A DNA stretch of 64,000 bases from Montifringilla adamsi (GCA_017590115.1 JAGGNK010007004.1:9980418-10044417); one strand, 5' to 3'. Counted from the stretch's first letter, positions 13,862 to 24,886 are shown. Notes: generated by a model from the sequence alone, not told the origin. Numbers and translations are program-made.

Positions 13862-14043
13862 GCAAGCCCACGGGGTATGGATCCAGCAGTAGACGCTTGC
13901 ACCACAAGGGAATAGTGGATGAATGCTGCTTCCAGAGCTGTGACCTGAGGAGGCTGGAGATGTATTGTGCTCCAATAAAACCGCCCAAATCCGCGCGGTC
14001 CGTACGCGCCCAGCGCCACACCGACATGCCCAAAGCACAAAAG
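13862..14043 (+). CDS. IGF1: Insulin-like growth factor 1, penultimate coding exon (B-domain end, C, A, D, start of E)
   Basis: IGF1 is a secreted single-chain hormone of the insulin family that signals through the IGF1 receptor and mediates growth-hormone-driven growth. The exon enters at phase 1: GC completes a Ser codon, then 60 full codons follow from [11 protein letters not shown] to MPKAQK. In mature numbering it covers part of S26 through K86. It contains the B-domain end, the C domain ([12 protein letters not shown]), the A domain GIVDECC...YCA with cysteines 47, 48, 52 and 61 all present, the D domain PIKPPKSA, and the first 16 E residues. The E start RSVRAQR contains the basic site where proprotein convertases cut after KSAR. 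The acceptor AG is at 13860-13861 and the donor AAG|GTAGGT at 14043/14044. The 182-bp length equals that of mammalian exon 4. No frameshift or stop is present. The silent sites near 13980-14025 are unusually CpG-rich. Confidence 0.98.
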
Positions 14044-14238
14044 GTAGGTCAGGCTGGCAAAAAACTCCCGACGACCAAGCAACAACCAAACCAAAGCAAC
14101 AAAAAAAGAACCAACCAAAAAAACCCCTACGTGTTTTAGGGAAAATTCTATCAAGGCTGGTAACACAGAAAACAATTGGTGTGTTCTGCCTACTAGATTT
14201 AGTGGAACTTTGGAAAATAGTTGCCAAGTGGGAAATAA

Positions 14239-14311
14239 GTGGGAAGTGGTGTTCCATCTCATCTCTTTACTTAAGAGTGGGAAGAGGTGTGTTCCATCTC
14301 ATCTCTTTACT
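14239..14311. repeat. Two-copy tandem duplication, about 38 bp, in the IGF1 intron
   Basis: GTGGGAAGTGGTGTTCCATC… (14239-14274) is followed by GTGGGAAGAGGTGTGTTCCA… (14277-14311). Both units share TTCCATCTCATCTCTTTACT. The duplication begins about 200 bp after the donor site. Confidence 0.88.
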
Positions 14312-14660
14312 GAATAAAACACAGAATTGCTGAACCAGAAGTTGTGAGCTCTCATCCTGCCATAGGGTAGTAAGTGACAAGTACCTACATCACCCAATCA
14401 TAAATACCACCTAAGACTTCTTTCAAAAGAGAAACTAAACACTGAATATTTAATAACTCATCTATCCAGAATCTCTTCAGGCATGCTCCCCTATTAGGTA
14501 GAGGTAGAGTGGATGCTCAAGAAGGAAATCAGACATTCTGCTATTCATTTTACACTTAAATGAACAAATCTTTTTCTTCATTATTTTTCCCTTTTTTTTT
14601 AATTTATCAGAACGAAATTAAATGGCTAGTCGCTGTAATCATTTTAACTGTTTAAAGTTT

Positions 14661-14673
14661 AATATATATATAT
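14661..14673. repeat. (TA)n microsatellite
   Basis: A short AT/TA run in the IGF1 intron. Confidence 0.8.
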
Positions 14674-15614
14674 TCTCCAAGCCACTTCCAATATTGATTG
14701 GTATTATTTATAGAGCTGTGGAGTTCTGAGTATCCAGATTTTTGTTCCCCTGATACCAGATATACTGTACATCTGTGTACTGTATGTATACTGTATGTAT
14801 CAATAGAGACTATAGTTCAGAAAACCTAGACTAGGCTACAATTAAGCTCATGTTCAATTGTCTCTCCCATTTGAGGTCTGAACATCTGTTTTGCATATTA
14901 TCTGTCTTCTGCAGTAAGCCCCCCATGATTTATTTTATTACTGTAGACCCTGTCTGTCCTACACACATGTTGGCACCACTCCTGCAGTTATCTGAAAATT
15001 TTTGCTTACAAGACCTGGAACCTAAGATTTCATAGGAAGTCAGGAAACCAGTGCTGTATATTAAAATCCTTAATATCAACTTTATGAAAAGAACTATTGT
15101 AGTCATTCCAGCATCCATTCTTTTCCATAAGTCAATTCATAGAATGGAATCTTTTCCCCTTCCTTCCTCAAGAGTTTTCCAAAAATCAATGATCCTTCCT
15201 GGGAAATACCACCTTGAGACCTCAAAGGGCACACAGGGCAACAAGTGAAGACTTCTTCAGGTGGAGCTCAATTGCAGACAAGAAACCCCCCTGGTTTAGG
15301 TTTATTCCTGTCTGGGCACACATAAACTTAAGGAAAGCTGGAGAGAAGAAAACAGGCTTGGCCAGGAATCAGTGTGCTCCTTCCCATGCTTGTTGCTAAG
15401 GCGATGGATAAAACATTGGAGTAAAGGAGACAAGATACCTGCCAGCTCTTTGATGAATCTCCACACCACTTTCCTTGGAGAACTAAGGAATGATGTCATC
15501 TTTAGGCAGCTGTCCTCTTCCCAGTTTAAAACATAAGCAGGAGAGCATTGTCTTTTACAGACAGGAAAGACCTTGTATCTTTCTGCAGCATCAGGGGAGG
15601 TAGCACTCAGGAGG

Positions 15615-16160
15615 GATACTGGAAGAAGGAAAAAAAAATAAAAGGGAGTATGTAATTGAGTAATGGAGAGAGCATAGCTGCTGAAGAAATCATCCCAGAA
15701 ATTGAAAAGGGAAAAAAATGAAGAGGGGAAAAGAGCAGTAAAATGACAATGAGGAGCACAAGAGAAAAAAAAAAAAGGTGAGGGAATTAGATAAAAGAGG
15801 TCAAGAAGATGTAAAATATTGCAAAACTGAATGAATCAACATGCATCCCAAATAAAGGATGGAATTTTTAGAATATGGGAGAGAAAATTAAATTAGAGAT
15901 AAATTAATATTAAAGAAAACATCTTTAAGGAAACTTAAAGTACGTGAAAAGGAACACGTTGAACAGAATATAAGAAATCATAAATTCTTCTCAATAGGAA
16001 CTTTGCAATAAAGTAACAAATCTGATGGGAAATACAAACCAATTTTCATTTTTATCAGTGGATGAAGTAAATGAGTTTGAGGAAATGAAAATACAGAACA
16101 GGTAAGAGAAACTATTATTCAGATTTCTGATAGATAAAAGGAAAGTACACTGGAGGGAAG
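15615..16160. repeat. Purine-rich (A/G) low-complexity region
   Basis: The + strand is strongly biased to A and G for about 500 bp, with repeated GGAAAAG, GAAGAGG and AAAAAAGG motifs. It has no coding signature. Confidence 0.7.
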
Positions 16161-17223
16161 AGAAGTGGAACTCAATAGGAAAAACCAGTACATGTCCTCA
16201 TTTAATTTTTTTCTCTTTTCTTTTTGCAGTCAGTTGTACATGCTGCCATTAAGTAAGGCAACTGTGTTCAAACTTTTTTTGGACACACTCTCCCAGGATG
16301 AATGTATTTAGCTAGTTCATAGTGTTGATATGACACGGATTTTAACTAAAATAATAGATATGCTTAAGTCAAATTATTTTTCTGTTAAACACTGTTTCTC
16401 TCAATATGATAGGCTGTATATGAGATCTATATCTTTTTCATAGAAAGTGAATATATATAGCTATTATCATATATATACAATCTTTTCAAAATTTTCATCT
16501 TTAGATGCAAGATGTAAGGTAGGACTAGATGCAATATCTAAGAGGTTGTACAGTTCCTCTCAGACTTCTTATTCATTTCATACATTGGACAGTCTTTGTT
16601 AAGCATCTCATCAATCTTTTTAAATTACAAGTCCAGGATTTGGGGTTTTGTTTTAGTGTTTCTAGTGCTTAAGTAAGAGGTCTATTTCCCCAGTTCCTTG
16701 TGCAGATGGTTCCTGCTAGGCACAATTTGGTATATGATCTTAGATCAGTGCAGTAGGGATCTTCTCTTATTTACAGTTTCAGTATTTCTGCTGGAAAACA
16801 AAGTAATGGTTTCTCCTAGTTCTACACTATATTTAGAGTTCTAAAGCACAAAACAAGAGCAAGAAGGGGAGTTTAAGTCCTGTCTTTGGTGTCATGGTAC
16901 CCTCTAACTTCTCTTTTGTTTGTTTCTTTCTCTTCTGAAAAATGCTTAAAGTTTTGTCAATTATCCTTAAGTGAATTAAATTTTAACAGCAATTTGGAAA
17001 ACTATTGAGTAGCTCTTTGAAAAACAACTGCCCTACCAAAGGAAACAACTGGACAATTTCCACAACTGTACACATGAGGGAAGATTGTGACCTTTTCAAA
17101 TGAAGCAGTGTCACAGAAACAATGTCACAAAGTTCTTGTAAATTCAAGATTACGAGGTACCTTGAAAATTACTACTGAATGTGAAGGCTGGTGAGGCTGG
17201 TTTTAAAATCCAGTAAAAAAAGA

Positions 17224-17515
17224 ACCACACAATCATTTAGGTAGGGAAAGAACTCTAAGAACATTGAGTCCAGCCATTAACTCAACACTGCCAAGTCCAC
17301 CAGTAAATCCTGTCTGTAAGTGCCACATCCACATATATTTTAAATAACTGCAGGGATAATGGCTCCAAAACTTCCTTAGGCAGCCCTTTACAGTGCTTGA
17401 CAATGTTTTCTGTGAAAAAAAGTTTTCCTGCCATGCTATCTACACCAGCCCTGGCACAACTTGAACTTGTTCATGAACATTGTGCCATGCCATCCCCTCA
17501 CAACCTGAGCAAAAT
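17224..17515 (-). mobile_element. CR1 LINE 3' fragment
   Basis: ATCATTTAGGTAGGGAAAGA, CTCTAAGAACATTGAGTCCA, TTAGGCAGCCCTTTACAGTG and CCTGGCACAACTTGAACTTG track the reverse complement of the CR1 3' UTR. It is diverged, 5'-truncated and about 290 bp long, inside the IGF1 intron and antisense to the gene. Confidence 0.85.
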
Positions 17516-20500
17516 GGCAAAAGAGGTGCACATCTAGAGATAATTTTGCTCTTCCTCAGATTTACAGTCCTTTTTCTTCTTTAGGCCTCATATGCGAAAA
17601 ATACACATAAATATATATACCAACAAAATATGAATAGGAGGTGGGCTTTCTCAAAAACACTTTTCATATTTTATCTAATCTTCAAAATGTAAATAAATAC
17701 TGAGTGGGACTAAGAGAGAAAGGGAAAAGATATTGGTATTTTTAGTTTCAGAAAATGCCATTAAGAAAACAGAAAAAGTATTGCATTATTACTCATTAAT
17801 TTTTCTAAGACTGGCAGATTCTTTTGTAATTGGCTCAGTATCAACTCAGATACATTCACAGGCCAAAATATGCACCACGGCACCAATCCTAATTTCTGTT
17901 GAAGCCACGCCACATTACCAAGCCAATGAGTGAACTTTTAGGTGTAACAGATAGAAGGACTTGGCTTTTTCAGAGAATTATTTTCTCCCATTGCTTGCTT
18001 TGCAGCCCTGTTTTTATGTGAGTGATCACACTGCCCACAGAACTAGAAAGCTTTCAGAGACCCCAGAGAATTCATAGCTAAGGTATCATGCCTGTTACTA
18101 CAAACATTAGACTTTCCATTTATTACCAATAGAGCAAGAGAACTTTCAATGCCAATATGAGGTTTGAATGTCTGCCCTAATGGGATAAGAATGCTGCTGC
18201 TTGCTTCCCAGCATCCTTCCAGCTCAGACAAATGACCATTACTGAGGCAGTTGTAATCCCACTGCTAACACTGCCTTATCTCCAAAGATCCATGCTGAAG
18301 GTGATGGGCTAGAAATCTGCTTCCCTGTTCCTTAGCTAACTTATAAACTGATCACATTTTGCATCTCTCATCTTAAAATTATGATTGCCTTTGTCTGAGC
18401 CTGAATATCAGCTCAGAGCAGTTTTATTTCCAATTACCTTCTTCTCAAAGGCTTGAGAAACAAACCAAACTTTTCTACACCAGTACAAGAGCAGGTCTGA
18501 GAAGCTAATTCAAGCATTCACACCTGGTTTTGGGGTCTGTGGTTTTTTTCCCCCAGTGGTCTCACTATTTCATGCTTGAAAAAATGTATTATGTGGGTAA
18601 AAGCATTTTCTGGCATGCATGCTACCACTTATTGGTAGTAATGTATCAAAATGCTGATTCTGGAGAAGGAAGTGTTCTAAAAGCAACCTGCCATCTTCCT
18701 TCAATTTCAAAGCTAGTTGTATCATGACAACTCTTTTTCCACCTACATGTCATTATTAAAATCTGTAAGTGAAACACTCCTGCATCTTAGTACCTGCTTT
18801 ACTTGAATGATAAAGCCATTTCAAGGTCAGACAACAACAGTAGAAGAGAGAATTTATATTTTCATTTCAGAAACATACAGTTAAATTTCAATATAAATAG
18901 ACTTTGAAAGTCACTGCAATGCAAAATGGCTGTTGTTTCATTTTAAGGCTCTCACTGTGTATTTTATGGATTGGGAGTTTGTAATCTTTAAGAATACATG
19001 ACTTTTGGCAAATAAAATGAAGCATAGAGCTTTTCCTATATGCTGGTAAACTCTCTTCAAGGAGGAGCACCTAGGGTCAGCACTGAGGAGAATATTTTGT
19101 TTTGTTGCTGAAAAAAAAACCTGGGCATATGAGTAAAGAAATTCCTGTTTTCTTAGCTCATTGTAACCAATATAAGCACTTGTAGAATAAGGCAGGATTC
19201 TTAGTGTTGGCAGACTCCTGTGAAATGCTGCAATGATGACTTTAATCAGTGAAAATTTAAGGCTTCACCCAAAATGAGCTCTTCAGGGTGAAAACTAATG
19301 TATAACTTAGGAAAAAGTGAAGGCAGCAAAGGTCATTTTGGAAAAGCTGGAAGAAAAACAGGCAATGAAAAGCAAAATATATTCTAATTTAAGGATAAGA
19401 AGAATTCTGTTGACATTTCTGATTCTGTATTTGATTGATGCTATTCTACAGCAATGGATGAGGACAAGCCAGTATCCTTCTGAACTGTTCACAGAAATAG
19501 TGACTAGATGATTAATCTAGTCTATAATGGCATATTCCTTACAAAAACATTTCTTCATTATGACTATTTTGCTGTTAACAACTTTGGCTTGTCAGTGTTG
19601 ATAAATCCTAGTTTGGCTCAATGTTTTATACTTGGTGGTGCTATAATTAAGTCAACAATTACTAGTACTGCCTAATTTTTGTTTTACATACTTAAAATAA
19701 GAATTCCTCTCACATCTATCAGAAGGCAATACAAATCCAGTGAAAACTAATAAGCTCTCTATGAGTTCAAGTTTTGTGATCCTTTGAAAGTGTCTGATTT
19801 GTTTTATTTTTAATTTAATTTCTGATTTTATTTTAATAGATACTGAAGGGAAATTGAAAGGTTATATGTAGAAGAGTATTTTTTATGGGAAATCACTAAA
19901 AACCACCACAAAACCAATGCGCTGAATTAGCTTCCATTTTATTTCTGTCCATTAGAAAAGCAAGAAAATGTTATTACTTTAAATTTTAGAGACTCATTTT
20001 TAGGGCTTAAATAATAGCTAATGCAGTGGTAGAGCTGCATACACATGGGTTCACCTTTTACAGACATTTTGTTTTTTTACGTTTCTTAGAAAAAAATGAT
20101 AATTTCACTGAACTAAGTGTTTGACTTCTGATAGTATTAAAAATATGGAGAGTCACTTAAAAATTCTGGCTTTGGTCTGATACAGAATATGAAGTCTTGG
20201 GCCTGGCTAATATTTACTAGAGTGGCAAACAAGGAAATCAAATTGAAATGCATATACCACCCCCATCACTGCTGCTGATGCTGGTCTGTGTGTGGAATGA
20301 CAGGGAACTGAGGGCATAATTCACTCCAAAGCTCCCTTGATTTGCCTGGCATATCACCTTGTCTGTTTTGAAAATACAGATTATATGGCTGCAGCTCCTA
20401 CAGCAAGCCCACAACTTTTTTCCTCCTCAAGGTCTTATCCAAGAAATCTATTGTGCCATCTGTGCAATATGTAGTTAGCAGAGCAATTTTGAAAATACCT

Positions 20501-20897
20501 GGTACCAAAGCCCAAGAGATTCCATAAATCCTGCAGTTACAACTCAAAAATTCCCTGGCCCCTCTACATCCTCCTTTTGGAAATATCTTTGGGAAAGAAA
20601 GGAAATCTTTGGTACCTGCTGTATCCCTAAGCCTATCCAGGCTCCAGCAGCAGATGTCTCCTCTGCCAAGATCAAGAATGACAACAGTCAAAATGTTTAT
20701 GTCTAGGAGAACAGGGAATTTCAGGTACAGAAGTTCCGCATAGTTAAGTTCTCTGTAGATAACTGAATTATTGATTAAAACACAATTATCTAGCAGTTCC
20801 AGCACTCTGGACAACTGTTTTCTCACTATTATAAGTTTTGTGATCATACAATGTATTTAAACCTACCTGTAACAAATTTTTCTTTCTAAACTTTCAG

Positions 20898-20957
20898 GAA
20901 GTGCATTTGAAGAACACAAGTAGAGGGAACACAGGAAACAGAAACTACAGAATGTAA
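20898..20957 (+). CDS. IGF1: Insulin-like growth factor 1, last coding exon (Ea peptide C-terminus)
   Basis: Nineteen codons and TAA encode EVHLKNTSRGNTGNRNYRM, mature-precursor residues 87-105. With the 16 E residues of the previous exon this gives the standard 35-residue Ea peptide, which is removed from pro-IGF1 during secretion. The exon starts directly after CTTTCAG, and splicing from position 14043 keeps the frame (…AQK|EVH…). The tail matches the avian form as I remember it and differs from human at a few positions (human reads NASRGSAGNKNYRM). The exon continues without a break into a long 3' untranslated region. It is too short to be found by length-based gene calling and was recognised from the peptide. 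Confidence 0.97.
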   Translation, partial: EVHLKNTSRGNTGNRNYRM

Positions 20958-21016
20958 GAACATGCCATCCACAAGAATGAAGAATGAATGTGCCATTTGC
21001 AGGATACTTTGCTGTA

Positions 21017-21022
21017 AATAAA
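21017..21022 (+). terminator. IGF1: Candidate proximal poly(A) signal AATAAA
   Basis: The hexamer lies 60 bp after the stop codon, in the sequence TGTAAATAAATTATTTG. Use of this site would give a very short 3' UTR lacking all the microRNA sites below. Mammalian IGF1 uses alternative polyadenylation, but I cannot tell from sequence whether this particular signal is used. Confidence 0.35.
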
Positions 21023-21121
21023 TTATTTGTTAAACATTGGAAGACTTAAAAAAACCTTTGTTTTGAAAAGCTTGATGCAATTTCAACCAATGGGCATTCT
21101 CCCAGTGAACAATGCAACTAA

Positions 21122-21129
21122 ACATTCCA
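21122..21129 (+). promoter_or_regulatory. IGF1: miR-1/miR-206 seed match (ACATTCCA)
   Basis: A full octamer match to the miR-1/206 seed sits 165 bp after the stop, in the context AACATTCCAATATT; the mammalian UTR has AACATTCCAACATT at the corresponding place. IGF1 is an established miR-1/206 target in muscle, so this is probably a working repression site. Confidence 0.75.
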
Positions 21130-21290
21130 ATATTAAGTCTTTAGAAAACAGAACATTTTAACCAGACCTAAAAAATTCTGTGGTTGATATATTGCTGTTT
21201 GTTAACCTGTTTTAACTGTCCTGCACAAAAACTCTTAAAGTCCTGTGCCCCTCAAAAGCCTACAAATTTTTGGGCCTTTGATGGATCCAA

Positions 21291-21298
21291 TTGCACTA
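21291..21298 (+). promoter_or_regulatory. IGF1: miR-130/301 seed match (TTGCACTA)
   Basis: An octamer match within the conserved string TTGCACTAAATT of block A, identical in the mammalian UTR as remembered. Confidence 0.6.
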
Positions 21299-21364
21299 AA
21301 TTAACCTATGAACACTGGCTGCTGGAGTCATTCATCAGCCTTGTCTAAGTGGTGGGTTTTTTTA

Positions 21365-21372
21365 TTTGCACT
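21365..21372 (+). promoter_or_regulatory. IGF1: Overlapping miR-19 and miR-130/301 seed match (TTTGCACT)
   Basis: TTTGCAC matches the miR-19 seed and TTGCACT matches miR-130/301. The surrounding TATTTGCACTTCTTT is shared with mammals. Confidence 0.55.
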
Positions 21373-21437
21373 TCTTTACAAGCAACAGGCTGTTTGTTTT
21401 ACAGTGTCTGAAAACATTGTTTGTCTACCCCTTCATA

Positions 21438-21445
21438 TTTGCACA
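21438..21445 (+). promoter_or_regulatory. IGF1: miR-19 seed match (TTTGCACA)
   Basis: An octamer miR-19 match 73 bp after the preceding one. In mammals the equivalent place reads TTTGCCGAA as remembered, so this copy may be bird-specific. Confidence 0.4.
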
Positions 21446-21734
21446 GTTCGACATTCCCAGTAACAGCAGCAGTAAGGTAACATATACAATTTTAAACATC
21501 CATTAATTCCATCTGTGGCATTTTGACAAAATATGGGTTATAAATGCATTTGTTTTATGACAGTTTTATTCTTCCTTCTCTTGCAAACATGCAAATTTTT
21601 TTTGCAATTTGTGAGACAAAAGGTTTTTAAAAGCAGTTAAAGCATACATAGGCTCTCGAACCAGTAATGATTCCTCCAGGTAATTATTTTGTAACAGTAT
21701 AGGTAACTTCTTTCTTCCTCCATATAATGCAGTA

Positions 21735-21890
21735 TGTAAAATTTAGCATATCAACAATACACATATATCAAAGAGTATGTAAAAAATCTGTTTTATAGTA
21801 CAACGGTGCTACTTTATAGTTTGTTACATGAAAGGGTCTGGCCAAAATGGTAACAGGTAAAAGCAAATATGGAAAGACCAAGCCAAAGAT
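21735..21890 (+). promoter_or_regulatory. IGF1: Conserved 3' UTR block B of IGF1
   Basis: Contains TATGTAAAATTTAGCATATC, AGTATGTAAAA, TAGTTTGTTA, GGGTCTGGCCAAAATGGTAA and GCCAAAGAT. These parallel the mammalian 3' UTR in order and spacing. It includes a GGTGCTA miR-29 seed match. Confidence 0.75.
21805..21811 (+). promoter_or_regulatory. IGF1: miR-29 seed match (GGTGCTA)
   Basis: A heptamer miR-29 match in conserved block B. The base before it is C, where mammals have T, so the site is weaker than the mammalian octamer. Confidence 0.5.
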
Positions 21891-22066
21891 TAAATAACAA
21901 CTTTCAAAAATATTCAGCTTAAATCAACTAAAACGGCTTCAGATTTTAACATGAAAATAACTTTACCATTTTCAAGAGAAAATACTTGTTTCCTTTTAGT
22001 TACTTGAAGGGTGGTGTTTTGACATCCGATTGTGTGGAGCGCAAACTCGTGTAGGCCCAGAGAAGA

Positions 22067-22090
22067 CAATTTGAAAAACAATTTGAAAAA
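22067..22090. repeat. IGF1: Two-copy 12-bp tandem repeat in the IGF1 3' UTR
   Basis: CAATTTGAAAAA occurs twice in tandem, followed by CAAG. Confidence 0.85.
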
Positions 22091-24886
22091 CAAGTGACTT
22101 CAAAGAGTAGTCCACCAGGGCCTAACTGTTCCTGAAATATCAACATTCTGTTCAATCATAAAGGGGTACTCAAGCTCCACTCCATTTTAATTCTTCCCAC
22201 AACCAGATGTGGCTTACCTGACTGTGAGTTGGGCTGCATTTCTCTAAATCAGAAAAGCTAGTCTAATCACCAAATTACTACTGCAGAATGAGTCCTCAAG
22301 GAGAGATTAACCATAACATCCTTACACCCTCACTTACAAGTGCCATTCACCCACTCTTGTGGGAGTCAGAGATGCCCAGATAATCCCTGCCATGTAACTT
22401 TGATAGGCCCTGCAGTGGTTCTTCCTTGAATAACACCTCTGCTGCATTTTTGTAAATCAGCCCAGTGTAGATTGGCCAAAGAGTGAAGGCGGATAAGCAG
22501 CCAACAGTGTCCCAAGGTACTCATCAAACCTGTCTGTGAGAGAAGGGAAGGAAGAGGGAGGGAAGTGGAAGGCACTGTTCCACCCTGTCCAAGAACTCCA
22601 ATGCAGTCCCCTTCAACTTTTTCCCCTCACCATGCTTCATGTGGCAGGCTCAGGCAAGGGATGAAACATTTCTTGGACAGCTCCAAAGGGAACCTGGAAA
22701 ACAGTGTATGAAGGGAGCAGCTAGGGGGGTGGCAGATTTGATCTATAAATAAAGAACCTCCTTTTGAAGGCTGCTCAAATCTGCCTTACTTTCTATTGCA
22801 GTACCCCTTCTGGAGAAGGAAGGACTCTAAAAGCAAAAGAGGGAGTGGATAACTATTGACTTAAACATAAGAGAAAGTTCTCTCCAGAGTGCATATCAGC
22901 TCCTCAATAGTCCCTTGCGAAACAAGCAGGAAAGGTCATAAAAGTCTAAAAAATTAATGTAGTTCCTTTTCTATTCCCACAGAAAGTTTGTGGTTTGTAT
23001 TTTTAACAAGTGCAATGTATTCCTATACAACTCTTGAAACCCTCTGCTTTCTGTGAGATGGATGTCTATATGCACAATAAGCTGCCATAGCAATGTAAAA
23101 GTAGAACAGTAAATGAATAAAAAGAATATGTCACAGCTCTCACTGACTGAGATAGTTATGTTGAAAAAAGAAAAAAGAGAAACAGATGGAGAAACTAATC
23201 TAAATTATTTACCACCAATCCAATAAACAGAGTTAGCAATTCTGATACCTGTCACAGCTCCTACAAGCCTTTTTTAGCAGGGGGGATGGAGAGGGAAGGC
23301 TTCTACTTTAGTGGCTGTAAGAACTCTGCAACACAATCTAAGAACAAGCCATTATTTTGATGTCACAGACATAATACAGATTTCCATTTCAAGCCCCATG
23401 ACCCTTTCTGTCCCCGTCTCTTCTGAAGTTCTAAGGGGAAGAGGGAAGAAAGGTGTGAGTGTAGAAAGCAGTTTGAGATATCTGTGACAGCAAGTTTCTT
23501 TGTAGACAACTTTTTTATTGATGCCCTTTTAACTGAATAACTATACATCATTTTGCATTAATTCCTGCAAATTAATTCAAATTTTTGGTCTTATCTTGGG
23601 ATTCACACACTCACATTCATGCCACCATAATTCTCCTGTTGAAAAACCATAGTTAGAAAATGCCACTCAGAGACAGAAATATTTATCACAATTTGACAAA
23701 TGTCTAAACAAACTGGAACAATTATTGAAAGCAACTAAAATAAATACTGAATAGCTGCAAACTTCAAAGTCAGCACTTTGCTTTACTAGAGAATAAATGA
23801 TATTACAAAATGGGAAGTAGTTCCAGCCTCACAGAGGTGAGAAATGCATGGGTGGGGAATGCACTTTGGATAAGAAATCTCCAGTCATATGGCAGGGAGC
23901 ACATGGTAAACCAGTTAGTATGAAAGATAAAGGGCTGCTTTAGCTTCATAATCACAATAAATCTGCTACTTAAAGAAGCTGGAGCATGAGCCAAAGTATC
24001 TCCCTCCCAAAAGTACAAAGCAATCTGTCTTGAAAAACTTCTAATTAGAGAAATTGAAATGTTCAGCTGGATTTTTAGAAGCACTCCAGGTATTTAGGAA
24101 CAGGGCCTCCCACCAGATGCTATTGATTCTTATAAATAACTGAAATAGTAAACAAAAGCATATTTCTCATCCTTCCTTACTGTGTACGTCACATGACAGA
24201 GATCACAGATCTCTGCTTTCTAGAATAGACCTAAAATGCCAACCATTACACAGAATATCACTGAAATGCATAATTAAAAAAGTGAATTAAGCCTCATTAT
24301 TTTCAGTCAGTCCAAAATGCACTGCACATCTAAAGCCACTTCAGTTAGCATCTCTCCTTCATCAAGGTAGCAAAATTTAAGTGTCATCTCCATAGTAAAC
24401 ATAATTAGTCATTAAGAGTTTAAATGGAAAATCAATAAATTCTTTATTCTGCTGAAAATGTAGTTATAAACCAACATTTCCATGAAGGACTTGTATGAGC
24501 TTATTTGCACCATTCAGCCAAGAGAAACAAGAAAATCAAAGCTTGAGATGTTGCATCCAGTCCTGGTAGATACATGAAAATAGCCCCTTTTTTTTTCCCA
24601 AGGCAGCTTACCCTGCTGATCCTTTTGGTAAGATTGAAGGGTGAATTAGTGGTCAGCTTTCTTTACGGAAGTGAATTCCACACAAAACTAGGAGCCATGC
24701 TCAGTTGCCCCTGAGCTCCTTGTTCTCTCAGTAGCAATGATTGAATCTGATAAATGAAGACTTCAGGCCAAGCACTGTGTCTTCTTGGCTCTCCATTCAA
24801 GAAGCAAGTGCATGATATGACAAGATCAGAAAAGTGTATTTGCATATTTGCTTTACCGGTTACTGATTTGGCCAACAATGCCAAAG

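Larger units (their letters stand above)
14044..20897 (+). other. IGF1: IGF1 intron between the last two coding exons
   Basis: The intron is 6,854 bp, with donor GTAGGT and acceptor TTTTTCTTTCTAAACTTTCAG. Both junctions fall between whole codons (phase 0), so the AAG Lys codon joins GAA Glu directly. Just inside the donor is an A/C-rich stretch (about 14080-14130), followed by a 38-bp tandem duplication (14239-14311). A purine-rich region lies at 15615-16160 and a CR1 fragment at 17224-17515. I did not find an equivalent of the mammalian alternative exon 5 (Eb/Ec peptide), which fits the Ea-only pattern reported for birds. No other gene is evident; the rest is AT-rich intronic DNA. Confidence 0.93.
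21270..21560 (+). promoter_or_regulatory. IGF1: Conserved 3' UTR block A of IGF1
   Basis: Strings shared with the mammalian IGF1 3' UTR, as remembered, include TTGCACTAAATT, GGCTGCTGGAG, CCTTGTCTAAGTGG, ATTTGCACTTCTTT, GGCTGTTTGTTTTACAGTGT and TTCCATCTGTGGCATTT, in the same order. This is far more similarity than neutral DNA keeps between birds and mammals, so the block is probably a post-transcriptional control region. The miR-130/301 and miR-19 seed matches listed separately lie inside it. Confidence 0.8.

Noticed and set aside
13768..14262. Antisense open frames of 141 and 164 codons across the IGF1 exon, and + frames of 80 and 122 codons in other phases
   Set aside because: They are shadows of the conserved IGF1 exon. 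Its low stop density and CpG-rich patch open several frames, and none has an independent family match.
14044..20897. Search for a mammalian-type Eb/Ec alternative exon (peptide YQPPSTNKNTK-like)
   Set aside because: No matching coding string was seen. Birds are reported to make only the Ea form.
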